Source of the DNA: a virus
Reading direction: 5' to 3' (one strand)
DNA: 34,440 nucleotides
IMG/VR virus record: IMGVR_UViG_3300023184_000327
Location: 1-34,440 of that record
Shown: positions 23,601 to 31,624 of the stretch, in pieces
Numbering within the stretch: position 1 is the first letter of the stretch
Layout of the letters: each line of letters starts with the position of its first letter
Notes under the pieces: generated by a model
What the model was told of the DNA's origin: nothing
Databases searched by the model: none
What the model saw: only the letters and a program-made list of their open reading frames with translations
Translations under genes and position numbers: made by a program

Positions 23601-25274
23601 ATAAGAAAAATCATTTAAAGAACCACTATATGAATAACTTCCTGTATTAGCACCAGCTAAATATTGAAGTATACTATTATCTCCAAAACTATTAAATACA
23701 CTTACTCCTAAAGATTGTAATAAATTATAAACAACATCTTTAGAAATACCAACATTTAAGTTATTATTAGCTAAATTAATATCAGTTATTGATTTTATAT
23801 ATATCCATATGTTGTCAAAGTATTGACCCATCATGTTTAAGAAAATCAAATAATTTGCGTTATCTGGATCATCTACAACATAAGATGGAACTGAATATTT
23901 AAAATAGTTTATATTATCTGAATCATAATCTTCAGCATTTAGTGTAAGATTATTGTACCAGGTTGTAGCTTGAGATGATGTTACAGAATATAAAATATAA
24001 GGTTTATTTACACTTAATTTTGGATAAGGAGTAATGCCATATTGTAAAGACGATGTTAAAGAACCTGATCCAAAGTATAAATAACTTTCAAAGCCATCAA
24101 AATTAGTTATTGTATCATTTATACTAGATGAATATGAATTTATTTCAGATTGTAAACTACTAGTAGTTGATATATAAGGGGTATAATAGTTTATAAAGTT
24201 ATTACCTGTTTCAATTTGTTGAACTTTTGTAAAGAAATTTTGTACACGAGATAAAGCCGAACCAAATGTTACAAAGTTTCCAAAACCACCATTATCACCA
24301 CCGGCCCCATCATAATTAATATTAATATTAATACTTTGGGAAATGTTTAAATTTAATAAAGAATCATTATTTAATCCTAATCCATCTGCATTTTGATAAG
24401 ATGTGTTAGTTGTATTAGTTGTATTTTTTAATAAGTTGCTACTACCTTGTCCTACTTTATTTCTATTAATATTTCTAAAGTTAGGTCCTTTTAATTTTTT
24501 TACTGAAGGAGCAGATAGTATAGCATCTAGATTAATATCAAAAATATATGGGGTTGAAATTTCTTCTACTACCCAAAATGATGTTTTTTCACTAACAATA
24601 TTATCTAACTCATTATATAATTTAAATAATATTTCATACCCAGTATCAATTTTATTTAAAACTATATTAGTAACTAATTCTTGAATATTATTACCAAAGT
24701 TTAAAAGAAAGGGATCAAAATAAGAAGATGAATTATAATAATCAATTAAAGCAAGAGAACCACTTTCAATTTGGGCGTCAGTTAAAACAACAGATCCCGC
24801 TCGTACTTCCGTTCTATCAGGAGAAATTTCTTTAACAAATAAAGAAGCTGATGGGAAACTTGAAATTTTATTTTTAAATATATTATATTGAACCTTAAAT
24901 TCACCTGACGAATAACCTAGATTTTCAAGATCCATTACAGGATCAATTTCAATAACAGGATATGATGATGTTGTAGAAAGGTTAGATACACTGCCTACCT
25001 CGGCTCCGGTAGCTGTTGTGTTATTTATATTTAAATTAGGGTTAATGCCTGAATTTAAAGCAACATCACTTGGTAGTTTATATTCGTGATAATTATAACT
25101 GGTTTCTAGTAATGTATTACCTATATCATAAACATAGTATTCTATATAATCGTTTGGTGCTCCAAAACTTTTTTTAATTTTGTAAGAAGTAACCAATCTT
25201 AAGTCATCTGCTGTGTAGCGAGATACTTGTGTCGTACTTAATATACTGCCTACTATTTTTATATTATCTGCCAT
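20619..25274 (-). CDS. Very large tail/baseplate structural protein
   Basis: At 1551 residues this is the largest protein in the window. It opens with MADNIKIVGSILSTTQVSRY and is rich in Ser, Thr, Asn and Tyr with short beta strands throughout, typical of phage tail and adhesin proteins. A helical section near residues 560-620 (KKDLLAESYKRIYHNLPLLL, QRKGTVAGLRTLLSTFGIS) resembles a motif seen in large wedge or fibre-hub proteins. No enzyme motif is evident. Its position downstream of gp6 would suit a gp7-like wedge or tail-fibre scaffold, but similarity to T4 gp7 cannot be established by eye. The coding-strand TATTTATA element at 20594-20601 lies just past its stop codon, ahead of the next gene. 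Confidence 0.6.
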   Translation of the reverse strand: MADNIKIVGSILSTTQVSRYTADDLRLVTSYKIKKSFGAPNDYIEYYVYDIGNTLLETSYNYHEYKLPSDVALNSGINPNLNINNTTATGAEVGSVSNLSTTSSYPVIEIDPVMDLENLGYSSGEFKVQYNIFKNKISSFPSASLFVKEISPDRTEVRAGSVVLTDAQIESGSLALIDYYNSSSYFDPFLLNFGNNIQELVTNIVLNKIDTGYEILFKLYNELDNIVSEKTSFWVVEEISTPYIFDINLDAILSAPSVKKLKGPNFRNINRNKVGQGSSNLLKNTTNTTNTSYQNADGLGLNNDSLLNLNISQSINININYDGAGGDNGGFGNFVTFGSALSRVQNFFTKVQQIETGNNFINYYTPYISTTSSLQSEINSYSSSINDTITNFDGFESYLYFGSGSLTSSLQYGITPYPKLSVNKPYILYSVTSSQATTWYNNLTLNAEDYDSDNINYFKYSVPSYVVDDPDNANYLIFLNMMGQYFDNIWIYIKSITDINLANNNLNVGISKDVVYNLLQSLGVSVFNSFGDNSILQYLAGANTGSYSYSGSLNDFSYTSSYLNNVPKKDLLAESYKRIYHNLPLLLQRKGTVAGLRTLLSTFGISNQDYYTISGSTYYTPTGSIITSSILNVKEFGGSSKVGMLAGYNNDKVRIVSNITASVSGTFGNVLSPYSTITQYSTASSNFRTVDENYVDISFSPQSQIDTYVSKSIASNNSSWVIDDYIGDPRQLYSGSYNDLITQRNIYFRGTGSFPGFTGSLMDYNGFIRLVQFFDNSMFKMLEDYVPARTSLTTGITINSPALERNKWSYARPNNTTNELEKEGNLNAPTFTPIYDDYYSSISGSRAAYFTGQLSGSQIGIYNSYFLPNNYNPWTQGLIYTSSVFNVSSSNPFPTPKINTLFITSASINDASSSFKINGIKFQITPNYTSSNTPTLIYTPTGSTFTNSLITASVIFNVSKSIAPYSSSLQYISASASSLGLYFVTSIPTKKVDYQDFLHSDFNVLQNNVSKSLDTKSRKKLEISGSNGLLGSGSYTLLVTASLQDSYLTLTSYIRSRYSGSRTYSATYNTYTDGDKSYGKSAAIDKYVRKFGLFTQVVSSSFFDNRNPTALKYLVDESGSLTELSQTPTSSLDSHWIEIQNTFKLGSTSTVALFDNQQYSDQKNTDGPKPIFDSGYSYYPILYYTGSDSKLYFQYVGKGTSILFHSDNDGRFVTGSTPANNRYTASNGFIYNVFNVPDGTFDGRGYYSQGSNNNFPSYSVPQNTNMAFIANFGINFQFGSYPQSASYTFSIVSGSTTLSSQTLPFTSSAGNLATTFTFNTTSSFKDYTPGDQVYFKLQQVTSSNNYTASLLSTGDRTVYTGLRNSIGVSTIGINPFATSSLGQFVSQSNGIDTLYLNKSLSGFKDYLYLPATSSVSLHTAYGNINNTFSPKVGDVILIYYNNNAQVQELNIVSAQLNSSILELKVSPNLVSNLAINGSYSNSTISKLLFLSKLPDETNINLYFDKLDGQTSYGFLIPDNLSPDVLKNIDTITKQVKQKILTTNQGLTINTV

Positions 25275-25277
25275 TTA

Positions 25278-25637
25278 TTAAGCTTGATTTGCTAATTTAT
25301 TTACACTATTAACTGTAGTTTGAATTTCTACTAATTGTTGTCTTAATGAAGTAATTTCTTCTAATAATGCTTGTATATCCGTGTTATCTATTCTTACATC
25401 TAAAGTTTTTGCTATTTTTTCTAATAACTGTCTTAAAACATCTGGTGGAATTAGGTCATATAAAGAATCAAATAATGCTAAAAAATCTTCTAAGGTAAAA
25501 GATGGTGTACCACCTCCTGTACCACCACCAGCTTGGTTTAATCCACTTGCTGGTTGGAGTTGATTGAATTGGGTACTAACAACTTTATTAAAAGCATCTT
25601 TATCAAATACTGTTTTCTCTATTGGTATGCGAGACAT
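25278..25637 (-). CDS. Small coiled-coil tail protein, unknown function
   Basis: A 119-residue protein. An N-terminal segment (MSRIPIEKTVFDKDAFNKVV) is followed by a Gly-rich linker (NQAGGGTGGGTPSF) and an acidic helix containing LEDFLALFDSLYDLIPPDVL. Residues about 85-117 form a heptad-like coiled coil (ALLEEITSLRQQLVEIQTTV). It may trimerise and connect neighbouring tail proteins. The start codon overlaps the stop of the preceding gene, and the stop lies three bases ahead of the 1551-residue gene, so it is part of the tail operon. No family is recognised. Confidence 0.6.
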   Translation of the reverse strand: MSRIPIEKTVFDKDAFNKVVSTQFNQLQPASGLNQAGGGTGGGTPSFTLEDFLALFDSLYDLIPPDVLRQLLEKIAKTLDVRIDNTDIQALLEEITSLRQQLVEIQTTVNSVNKLANQA

Positions 25638-26743
25638 TATCTTATAACTTTAAAGTAGTAATTATCATCAGATATAACTGTTTCACCACTAGATAATACA
25701 GTTTTAAATAATAATTTATAGTAGCGTTCAGGTTGTAATCCGTTCATATATACATCAAAATAACTACCACTAGCATCACAGCTAATTTTAGTGTATGTTG
25801 GGTCGTAATCTACGACAATTTCCTCACTATCCAAGTCCTTTATTGACCAAGATGAAGAAGCAGGTAATGCTTTATTATTTAAATAAATAGAAGTAGTTTG
25901 AAATACTCTAGCTGGGAATTTATCTCTAGCATTTATTCTAAAACGTTGCACTGAATCTTGTTGAAATTCACCTTTGTTATTACCTAATGAAAGAACAAAT
26001 GCATCTGAATTTATAATAGATAATGAGCCTGTATTATATATTGAATCATTCCATCTAATTTCTAAACATGGAGGATATATAGTGTGAGTGTTACCTGAAA
26101 AATATTTTGTTTCAAATTTAGATTGTGTTGTAAATTCTATAGATGAAGAATGTTTTAAAATAAAACCATTATTAGGTATTGAACCACTATACCAAGCCTT
26201 TACAGTGTTAGATACTTTTAATTCAATATCTTTAGAAGTTAAGTTAGTAAATGATTGAGTTGATTGATAATTTGTATTATAATTCCACGTACCACCACCA
26301 GACACTGCTGCACTTCCACTTCTATATGAACCTGTTACACCTGATGGGAATGAACTGCTAATCCAAGCGGTTCCACTAGCTTGATCTTTATATTGCCAAC
26401 TAACCCCGTCTGTAGTAATAGGTGAATTACCTAATCTGCCAGTACCCATATTCCAACTTCCTGATAATGGGTGACATAATAAAGTATAGTTTAAAGGTAT
26501 AGATGAAGCGTTAGCTAAATATAACTTTAAGTATACATCAAAAGCACTGCTTGATACCTTATTAGCGATTATATCGCTGATTTGAGCAGAAGGGAATTGA
26601 ATTAAAGCACGTGATACCTCATCGGTGCCATTAATGGAATAATAAGTGCTAATTTCTAATATTTCATCTAATCCTGTGTTTAATGTTGGATAGAATGAAT
26701 ATAGAGTAGCACTCTTTTCGGGAAATATTTTGTAGATTGCCAT
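25637..26743 (-). CDS. Baseplate/tail protein with DNRLRE-like beta-sandwich domain
   Basis: A 368-residue beta-rich protein. Residues about 10-215 resemble DNRLRE / CBM96-type sandwiches: SATLYSFYPTLNTGLDEIL at the start, then VSRALIQFPSAQI, VYLKLYLANA, a Gly/Ser/Trp-rich loop (SWNMGTGRLG, GVSWQYKD), VSNTVKAWYSGSIPNNGFIL and CLEIRWNDS. Such domains bind carbohydrates or serve as adhesin modules. The C-terminal part has immunoglobulin-like strands (WSIKDLDSEEIVVDYD, YMNGLQPERYYKLLFKT). The position between gp6 and the large tail proteins suggests a peripheral baseplate part, perhaps taking the place of T4 gp8 or gp9; this is inference. A TATTTATA element ends 17 bases upstream of the ATG. Confidence 0.6.
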   Translation of the reverse strand: MAIYKIFPEKSATLYSFYPTLNTGLDEILEISTYYSINGTDEVSRALIQFPSAQISDIIANKVSSSAFDVYLKLYLANASSIPLNYTLLCHPLSGSWNMGTGRLGNSPITTDGVSWQYKDQASGTAWISSSFPSGVTGSYRSGSAAVSGGGTWNYNTNYQSTQSFTNLTSKDIELKVSNTVKAWYSGSIPNNGFILKHSSSIEFTTQSKFETKYFSGNTHTIYPPCLEIRWNDSIYNTGSLSIINSDAFVLSLGNNKGEFQQDSVQRFRINARDKFPARVFQTTSIYLNNKALPASSSWSIKDLDSEEIVVDYDPTYTKISCDASGSYFDVYMNGLQPERYYKLLFKTVLSSGETVISDDNYYFKVIR

Positions 26744-26760
26744 AGTTAGTAATTACTACA

Positions 26761-26768
26761 TATAAATA
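26761..26768 (-). promoter_or_regulatory. TATTTATA leader element of the DNRLRE-like gene
   Basis: Coding-strand TATTTATA ending 17 bases before the ATG at 26743, in the gap after the GH19 gene. Confidence 0.4.
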
Positions 26769-26787
26769 TGTTAACTACCAAACTATT

Positions 26788-27387
26788 TTACGCTAATAAT
26801 GCGTAATATTCTTTAAAGTGTTTAATACGATCCGGTAAACCTATCGTACCACCATTAACACGTTTAGTAATAGACGTGACAACGGCATCAGTTGCGCCAC
26901 CATCAGCCATAATATGTAACTTATTTTTATTAAAGAACCAAGCTGCAGACAATAATGCATATTTTTCTGCTACCCATGTTGGATTAGCAGCTATATCTTC
27001 ATTAATTGATTTACCAAATGCAGTATAATTATCTTTTCCAGTTAATTGGATATAACCACGACCACAGAACTTAGCACCATCACCACTTGCCTCATCACCA
27101 TTACCCATTCTAGATGAATAAACCTTATTAGCAATTTTTTCAGGTTTACGTTCATATGTTTTAGCTAATACTTCTGTTGGAAAATATTTTTTAAATATAC
27201 CCATTAAACCTTTAGCACTATAATTTAAATTTTCTTTAGTTAGTCTAAAACCACCTGATTCGTGACCACATTGGGCTAAAAAATGTGCTAAACGTAAAGG
27301 TGTATTTATTTCAAATTTACTCATAACTCCTGGGATTTGAGCAATTACGTTATCTGGAATATGTCCTTTTAATTTATCTAAATTCAT
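26788..27387 (-). CDS. GH19 chitinase-like muramidase / endolysin
   Basis: A 199-residue protein of glycoside hydrolase family 19, which cuts beta-1,4 links in chitin or peptidoglycan. Visible signatures are HFLAQCGHESGGF with the catalytic Glu at residue 43, a second acidic residue in MGNGDEASGDG (Glu 99), FCGRGYIQLTGKDNY at 108-121, and ITKRVNGG near residue 173. No signal peptide or membrane segment is seen. Phage GH19 enzymes usually act as endolysins. Here the gene lies inside the baseplate operon, immediately after gp6, while the spike protein lacks the lysozyme domain of T4 gp5, so a tail-associated role in wall penetration is an alternative. Confidence 0.85.
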   Translation of the reverse strand: MNLDKLKGHIPDNVIAQIPGVMSKFEINTPLRLAHFLAQCGHESGGFRLTKENLNYSAKGLMGIFKKYFPTEVLAKTYERKPEKIANKVYSSRMGNGDEASGDGAKFCGRGYIQLTGKDNYTAFGKSINEDIAANPTWVAEKYALLSAAWFFNKNKLHIMADGGATDAVVTSITKRVNGGTIGLPDRIKHFKEYYALLA

Positions 27388-27396
27388 ATTTTAATT

Positions 27397-29232
27397 TTAT
27401 AATGTTATAACTCTACCTTGAATATCTGTATTAGGATATCTAACTTCAAATATTGAAGGATCGGCTGATGTATATATATTTCCACTTTGAGTAGCTCCCG
27501 GTATATCATATCCAAAAGTAGAATAAGTAGTACCTGTACTATCTTGTTTGTTAATTATTTCAATATTAGGAACAGATTGTACTCCTTTTATTTGTAAAAG
27601 AAGAGATACAATTTCAGAAGTTACAATAGGTTGATTTATTTGCCATTTTTCTATGTTAAAATAATCTTTTAAAGCACTGATACAATTAGACAATACTAAT
27701 TGGTTACTAAAACCACTTATTGTAGTGACATCAAAATTAACTCCTATATTTATATAAAAAGCATCTCTAATATTAATAGCATCCGTAACCATTCTATACT
27801 CATTTAAATAAGTAACTAAATTTTGTTTTAATGTAGTTGATGCTAAATCTAATTGTTTATTTGAATTATAAGCCAAAACATATAAATCTAAAGATAATGG
27901 ATTATTTTGAGTGGTTGATGTTACAAGAGAAGGTTGTGGATTCTCCATAACATCTTGAGTAATATATACTTTAGAAATACTACCATAATCTGAAGGTAAT
28001 GATAATGCTCTTACAATATAATCATTTTTAGTTACAGCACGTAACTGAGATGAATGAGCATATAAAGCGTTTTGTCTGATTTCTTCTATTTCGTCTCCAC
28101 CTCTTCCACCTGAAGATGGGTTTGTGTTTGTTGATGCTATACTTGATAATATAGTATTAGATATTATTCCTCCTGGGTCTCCATTTTTAAAATATATTCC
28201 TGAGGTGTTTATACTAGTTAAATCGTTAGTAGGTACATTCGAAGATATACCACCACCTGTTAAATATCTTACTGTTAATGTAGTATTGGATGGTGCTAAA
28301 CCATATTCTTGTGTATAGAATATAGAAGCTTGATTATAATTACCTAATAAGTTAGATATACCTGGTACTAAACCTAGTTGAATATTATCTGGAGTTGGAA
28401 TTATATTGCTATCAGATTTATTAGAAACTCCTGCTCCAAATTCTAATTGTAATGAATTATCAGATAAAATCCTTGATATAAATCTACGTGGAGTACGTTT
28501 TAACTTTAATAAATAAGGTACTTGATCAGTAGTATAACTTGGATTTGAAAATTTTTCGTAAATAGTAGATTGAGCTAAATAAGGTACTTCATACCATTTA
28601 TTTCCATCACTATCTGTTATATCTAAAATTTGTAAAATATTACTATCATTTATAGTAACAGTAGAAAATTTTTGAGGACTACTAAATGTAAAAGTAGTTA
28701 ATTTAATATCAGCTGATATAGCAGGTATTGAATTTTTAACTAAGAAATAATCTGAATCATATAAAGTAATAGTAGCACTCCCGGTGTCACTGAAATCTAA
28801 TTTTTGAGTTGTTAAAAATTTAGTTCCAGTTGAGGTGGAAGATAATGCTGTATTTTCAGGTATTACTAAAGCATAAGAGGTATCAGGAATTAAAGGACTT
28901 GTACCTATTTTAATAGGCATTTTTTGATATATATCTATTGTAGCTGAAGATGCATATGATGCCTTGGGACGATATCCTAAAGTATATGATAATGCATATA
29001 AATTTTCTTTTTCCTTAGCATATAATAAATAGTTTTCTTGTACTTGGTTATCAAGATAAAATGACATTACATCACCAACATAAGAAGCCATTTCAATAAA
29101 CATAGCTCCTGGATTAGCATCTGAAAAATCATTGTATGCTGTTGGAAAATATGTTTTAGCATAGTTTGTAAGGTTAGCCTTAAAATCACTAAAACTTTTA
29201 TTTAAATACGATATATTATTATCTTGGGACAT
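27397..29232 (-). CDS. 6: Baseplate wedge protein gp6-like (baseplate J family)
   Basis: A 611-residue protein resembling T4 gp6 (660 residues), the main wedge component that forms the inner baseplate ring. The N-terminus is characteristic: FSDFKANLTNYAKTYFPTAY, then DANPGAMFIEMASYVGDVMS and YLDNQVQENYLLYAKEKENL. The middle is beta-rich, and the second half carries GGRGGDEIEEIRQNALYAHS and LRAVTKNDYIVRAL, the signature of the baseplate J core. The C-terminal domain matches the dimerisation region in position. The start lies two bases after the gp25 stop, so the pair is co-translated. Confidence 0.88.
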   Translation of the reverse strand: MSQDNNISYLNKSFSDFKANLTNYAKTYFPTAYNDFSDANPGAMFIEMASYVGDVMSFYLDNQVQENYLLYAKEKENLYALSYTLGYRPKASYASSATIDIYQKMPIKIGTSPLIPDTSYALVIPENTALSSTSTGTKFLTTQKLDFSDTGSATITLYDSDYFLVKNSIPAISADIKLTTFTFSSPQKFSTVTINDSNILQILDITDSDGNKWYEVPYLAQSTIYEKFSNPSYTTDQVPYLLKLKRTPRRFISRILSDNSLQLEFGAGVSNKSDSNIIPTPDNIQLGLVPGISNLLGNYNQASIFYTQEYGLAPSNTTLTVRYLTGGGISSNVPTNDLTSINTSGIYFKNGDPGGIISNTILSSIASTNTNPSSGGRGGDEIEEIRQNALYAHSSQLRAVTKNDYIVRALSLPSDYGSISKVYITQDVMENPQPSLVTSTTQNNPLSLDLYVLAYNSNKQLDLASTTLKQNLVTYLNEYRMVTDAINIRDAFYINIGVNFDVTTISGFSNQLVLSNCISALKDYFNIEKWQINQPIVTSEIVSLLLQIKGVQSVPNIEIINKQDSTGTTYSTFGYDIPGATQSGNIYTSADPSIFEVRYPNTDIQGRVITL

Positions 29233-29234
29233 TA

Positions 29235-29645
29235 TTATATAAATTGTACAGTTACTTGGTCTGGAATATTTGAAATTGCTAAGCGATAATTTACAGTTAC
29301 ATCCAAAACATTATAATCAAAATTGGGTTCAACTTTCACTTCACCTAATATTATTTCAGGAATAAAAATATTAATTGAATCTATTATTTTAAGTTTTAAT
29401 ATTTCCGAATTAAGATTAGTCATATTATCAAATAATGATCTTCTTAAATCTGTTCCAAATTCAGGATTCATTATACGCTCACCCTTATCTGTTAATAGTA
29501 AATTAATTAAATTTGATTTAATTTGATCTTTAGTACTATAGGTCTTATTAAAAACACCAGCAGCATTGAAAGGTAAAGATACCCCAATTACAATATTCTT
29601 TTGTAAATCTAACGGATTTACACGTATTGTTTGAGGTATTGGCAT
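29235..29645 (-). CDS. 25: Baseplate wedge protein gp25-like
   Basis: A 136-residue protein of the gp25/GpW family, close in size to T4 gp25 (132 residues). It shows the family core: YSTKDQIKSNLINLLLTDKG, then GERIMNPEFGTDLRRSLFD, and a C-terminal beta region that ends VTVNYRLAISNIPDQVTVQF. Gp25-type proteins form part of the wedge that initiates sheath assembly in contractile tails, and they occur in contractile injection systems generally. The gene is directly followed by gp6, the usual order. Its presence argues that the tail is contractile. Confidence 0.88.
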   Translation of the reverse strand: MPIPQTIRVNPLDLQKNIVIGVSLPFNAAGVFNKTYSTKDQIKSNLINLLLTDKGERIMNPEFGTDLRRSLFDNMTNLNSEILKLKIIDSINIFIPEIILGEVKVEPNFDYNVLDVTVNYRLAISNIPDQVTVQFI

Positions 29646-29646
29646 A

Positions 29647-30012
29647 TTAATCTAAATTTCTTAATCCTTGTTTATCCATTGGTGACATATTATTAGCAGC
29701 ATCTGCAATAAAAGCAGCAAATGGATTTATTTTTTCACCCGTACTTTCATCAACAGCGTCGATCACTGCTAATTTACTAACTGGTGGTTGGAAGCCAAAT
29801 GCTTCACCCATTTGAGATGCTAATTGGCTACGTACACCATTGGGTAATGGGTTAGTTGATACATTAGCGCTAGTAAAATTCATTGTTTTACTTTCAGTTA
29901 AGGCTGTTTTGTTTTGACGAGCCATTACTTCATTTAAGATTTCAGGTAATTCTTCATGCATTGCATCAATTACCGCTTCTTTAATTAATCTTTTAAATAC
30001 TTTGATGTTCAT
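29647..30012 (-). CDS. Small baseplate-module protein with a capsid-targeting-like N-terminus
   Basis: A protein of 121 residues from the ATG at 30012. An upstream in-frame ATG at 30051 lies inside the preceding gene and would add 13 residues; the start at 30012 is preferred because it falls after the upstream stop and gives MNIKVFKRLIKEAVIDAMHE, which resembles the N-terminal peptides of the left-end gene group. Two (L/I)-x-E motifs followed by small residues are present: IKE-A at residues 10-13 and LTE-S at 38-41, the pattern cut by T4-type prohead proteases. The remainder is Asn/Ala/Ser-rich and has no known domain. It lies between the tape-measure candidate and gp25, so a virion role is likely; head packaging is speculative. 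Confidence 0.6.
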   Translation of the reverse strand: MNIKVFKRLIKEAVIDAMHEELPEILNEVMARQNKTALTESKTMNFTSANVSTNPLPNGVRSQLASQMGEAFGFQPPVSKLAVIDAVDESTGEKINPFAAFIADAANNMSPMDKQGLRNLD

Positions 30013-30015
30013 AGT

Positions 30016-30023
30016 TATAAATA
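30016..30023 (-). promoter_or_regulatory. TATTTATA element ahead of the small tagged baseplate gene
   Basis: Coding-strand TATTTATA ending three bases before the ATG at 30012, just past the stop of the tape-measure candidate. The spacing is too short for a promoter of this gene, so it may be a different signal. Confidence 0.3.
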
Positions 30024-30025
30024 TT

Positions 30026-31624
30026 TTATCCTTGTAAATTTTGTTGGTCAATAGTTAGTTTTAGCTGGAGTACTAATTGTTGTGGATTTAAGGTGAATGA
30101 ATAGTCACTTTTTATTCGTTCCACATTTTTAGTATCTACAGCTACAACGTAGTGTCGTTTATTTCCGCGCACGTTAAATTTGGGGTCATTTTCTTCTCTA
30201 GTAAAAAATGTAAATCCTTTATATGTTCCTAAATTAGTAGTATTAGTTGGAGTTATTTGATTTGCAAGTCCTGATAGTGTGTTTAAATTTGAATTATTTA
30301 ATAAATTTTGTAAGTTAATAGCATCTGCATTAGGATTTTGTTGTTCTAATAAAGTCAATAATGATGATGAATTACGTAATCTATCAGCATAATCGGTATC
30401 TGATTCTCCAAGTCTACGATTTATATCAGATGTTGGATCATCACTAGAATATTTAATTTGGTTTAAATAATCAAATAAATCAACATCACTTAATAAAAGT
30501 AATGTTTTCTCTTCTATTTTTTGATTAACATCATGTAATTGTCTTTTTAAATCCTCTAAAACAAATACAGCTCCATTTAATATAGGAAGTAAAATACTAA
30601 CAACTGCAGAGGCTTCATCTAAAATTCTTGCTGCTTTAGCCCATAATATAGTTGCTGGTTTTGAAAGAATACCAAGAGGGGATGCTATTGGGATTAAGTC
30701 TAGTATTCTTGTTAATACGCTAAATACAGTTAATATTATACTTATAGTATTCAATATTTTAATAGTATTTTGAATTCGTACTTCTTGCTGATTAATTTTG
30801 CTAATACAACCATTTCTAGCTATTCTAGCTTGGTTAAGTTCATCTATAGTAGTAGCAGCATCTATAATATTATTTGTTTTATTTACTAAATCTTGAAGAG
30901 CACTACTGTCAGATATAGTTGTAATTAATTGTTGAGTTAATAGACTAGAAGTAGATACAATAATTGTTTTAGTTATATTTAAAACTAATTGTTGTAACTT
31001 CTGTTTATCCATTTGCCCCTTTAAATTCTTAATTCTATTTTTTAAAGTATCCTTACTTAGTATAAAGTCAGCAATATCTTTTTTAATTTTTTTATAAGGA
31101 TCAAGAATTAATTTTTGAAATCTTTCCTCTAATTTTTTTCTATTATTATCATTAATAATTTTTTCAGCTTCATATCTAGCATTTTCTTTATCTATAGCGT
31201 CTTGAAATTCAGTTGTTGAAGTAAAAACAGAAGGAACTAAAACTTGTGTACCATAAGAATCATATGTTATTGTAGGTAATGATTTAGCAGTTAGTTCTAA
31301 AAGAGTATTTGCGTGTTCAATTTCTAATTTAATTCTATCACTAATTACTTTTTCAATTTCCGTTTTTAGTTTTTGAATAGGACCTAAAACAACTCCAATA
31401 ACTTGTTGTTTAGCTTGATTAGTTAATTGATCTCCAAATGTAGTAGGATTTTGGATTTGGGATAAAGTATTACCTACACTTGAGGGAATAAAAGAAGATA
31501 CATTAGACTTCATATCACCACCCGCAGATGAAGCCATACTATTTCCATTATTATTAGTAGGAGCCACATCACCTAAATTTTGAGCTACTGTATCACCAGG
31601 TAATTGTTCACGTTGTTGTTGCAT
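30026..31624 (-). CDS. Long helical virion protein, candidate tape measure or hub protein
   Basis: A 532-residue protein without a recognised family. The first 70 residues are polar and disordered (Gln/Asn/Ser/Gly). Residues about 75-285 form long charged helices (VIGVVLGPIQKLKTEIEKVI, YEAEKIINDNNRKKLEERFQ). Residues about 286-356 are very hydrophobic (LNTISIILTVFSVLTRILDL, then VVSILLPILNGAVFVLEDL), followed by another coiled coil. The C-terminal 80 residues form a compact domain (YKGFTFFTREENDPKF, RHYVVAVDTKNVERIKSD). Long helices plus membrane-like helices next to the spike gene, and a length near that of the T4 hub/tape-measure protein gp29 (590), suggest a tape-measure or hub role; this is inference. 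The start overlaps the spike stop codon. Confidence 0.5.
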   Translation of the reverse strand: MQQQREQLPGDTVAQNLGDVAPTNNNGNSMASSAGGDMKSNVSSFIPSSVGNTLSQIQNPTTFGDQLTNQAKQQVIGVVLGPIQKLKTEIEKVISDRIKLEIEHANTLLELTAKSLPTITYDSYGTQVLVPSVFTSTTEFQDAIDKENARYEAEKIINDNNRKKLEERFQKLILDPYKKIKKDIADFILSKDTLKNRIKNLKGQMDKQKLQQLVLNITKTIIVSTSSLLTQQLITTISDSSALQDLVNKTNNIIDAATTIDELNQARIARNGCISKINQQEVRIQNTIKILNTISIILTVFSVLTRILDLIPIASPLGILSKPATILWAKAARILDEASAVVSILLPILNGAVFVLEDLKRQLHDVNQKIEEKTLLLLSDVDLFDYLNQIKYSSDDPTSDINRRLGESDTDYADRLRNSSSLLTLLEQQNPNADAINLQNLLNNSNLNTLSGLANQITPTNTTNLGTYKGFTFFTREENDPKFNVRGNKRHYVVAVDTKNVERIKSDYSFTLNPQQLVLQLKLTIDQQNLQG

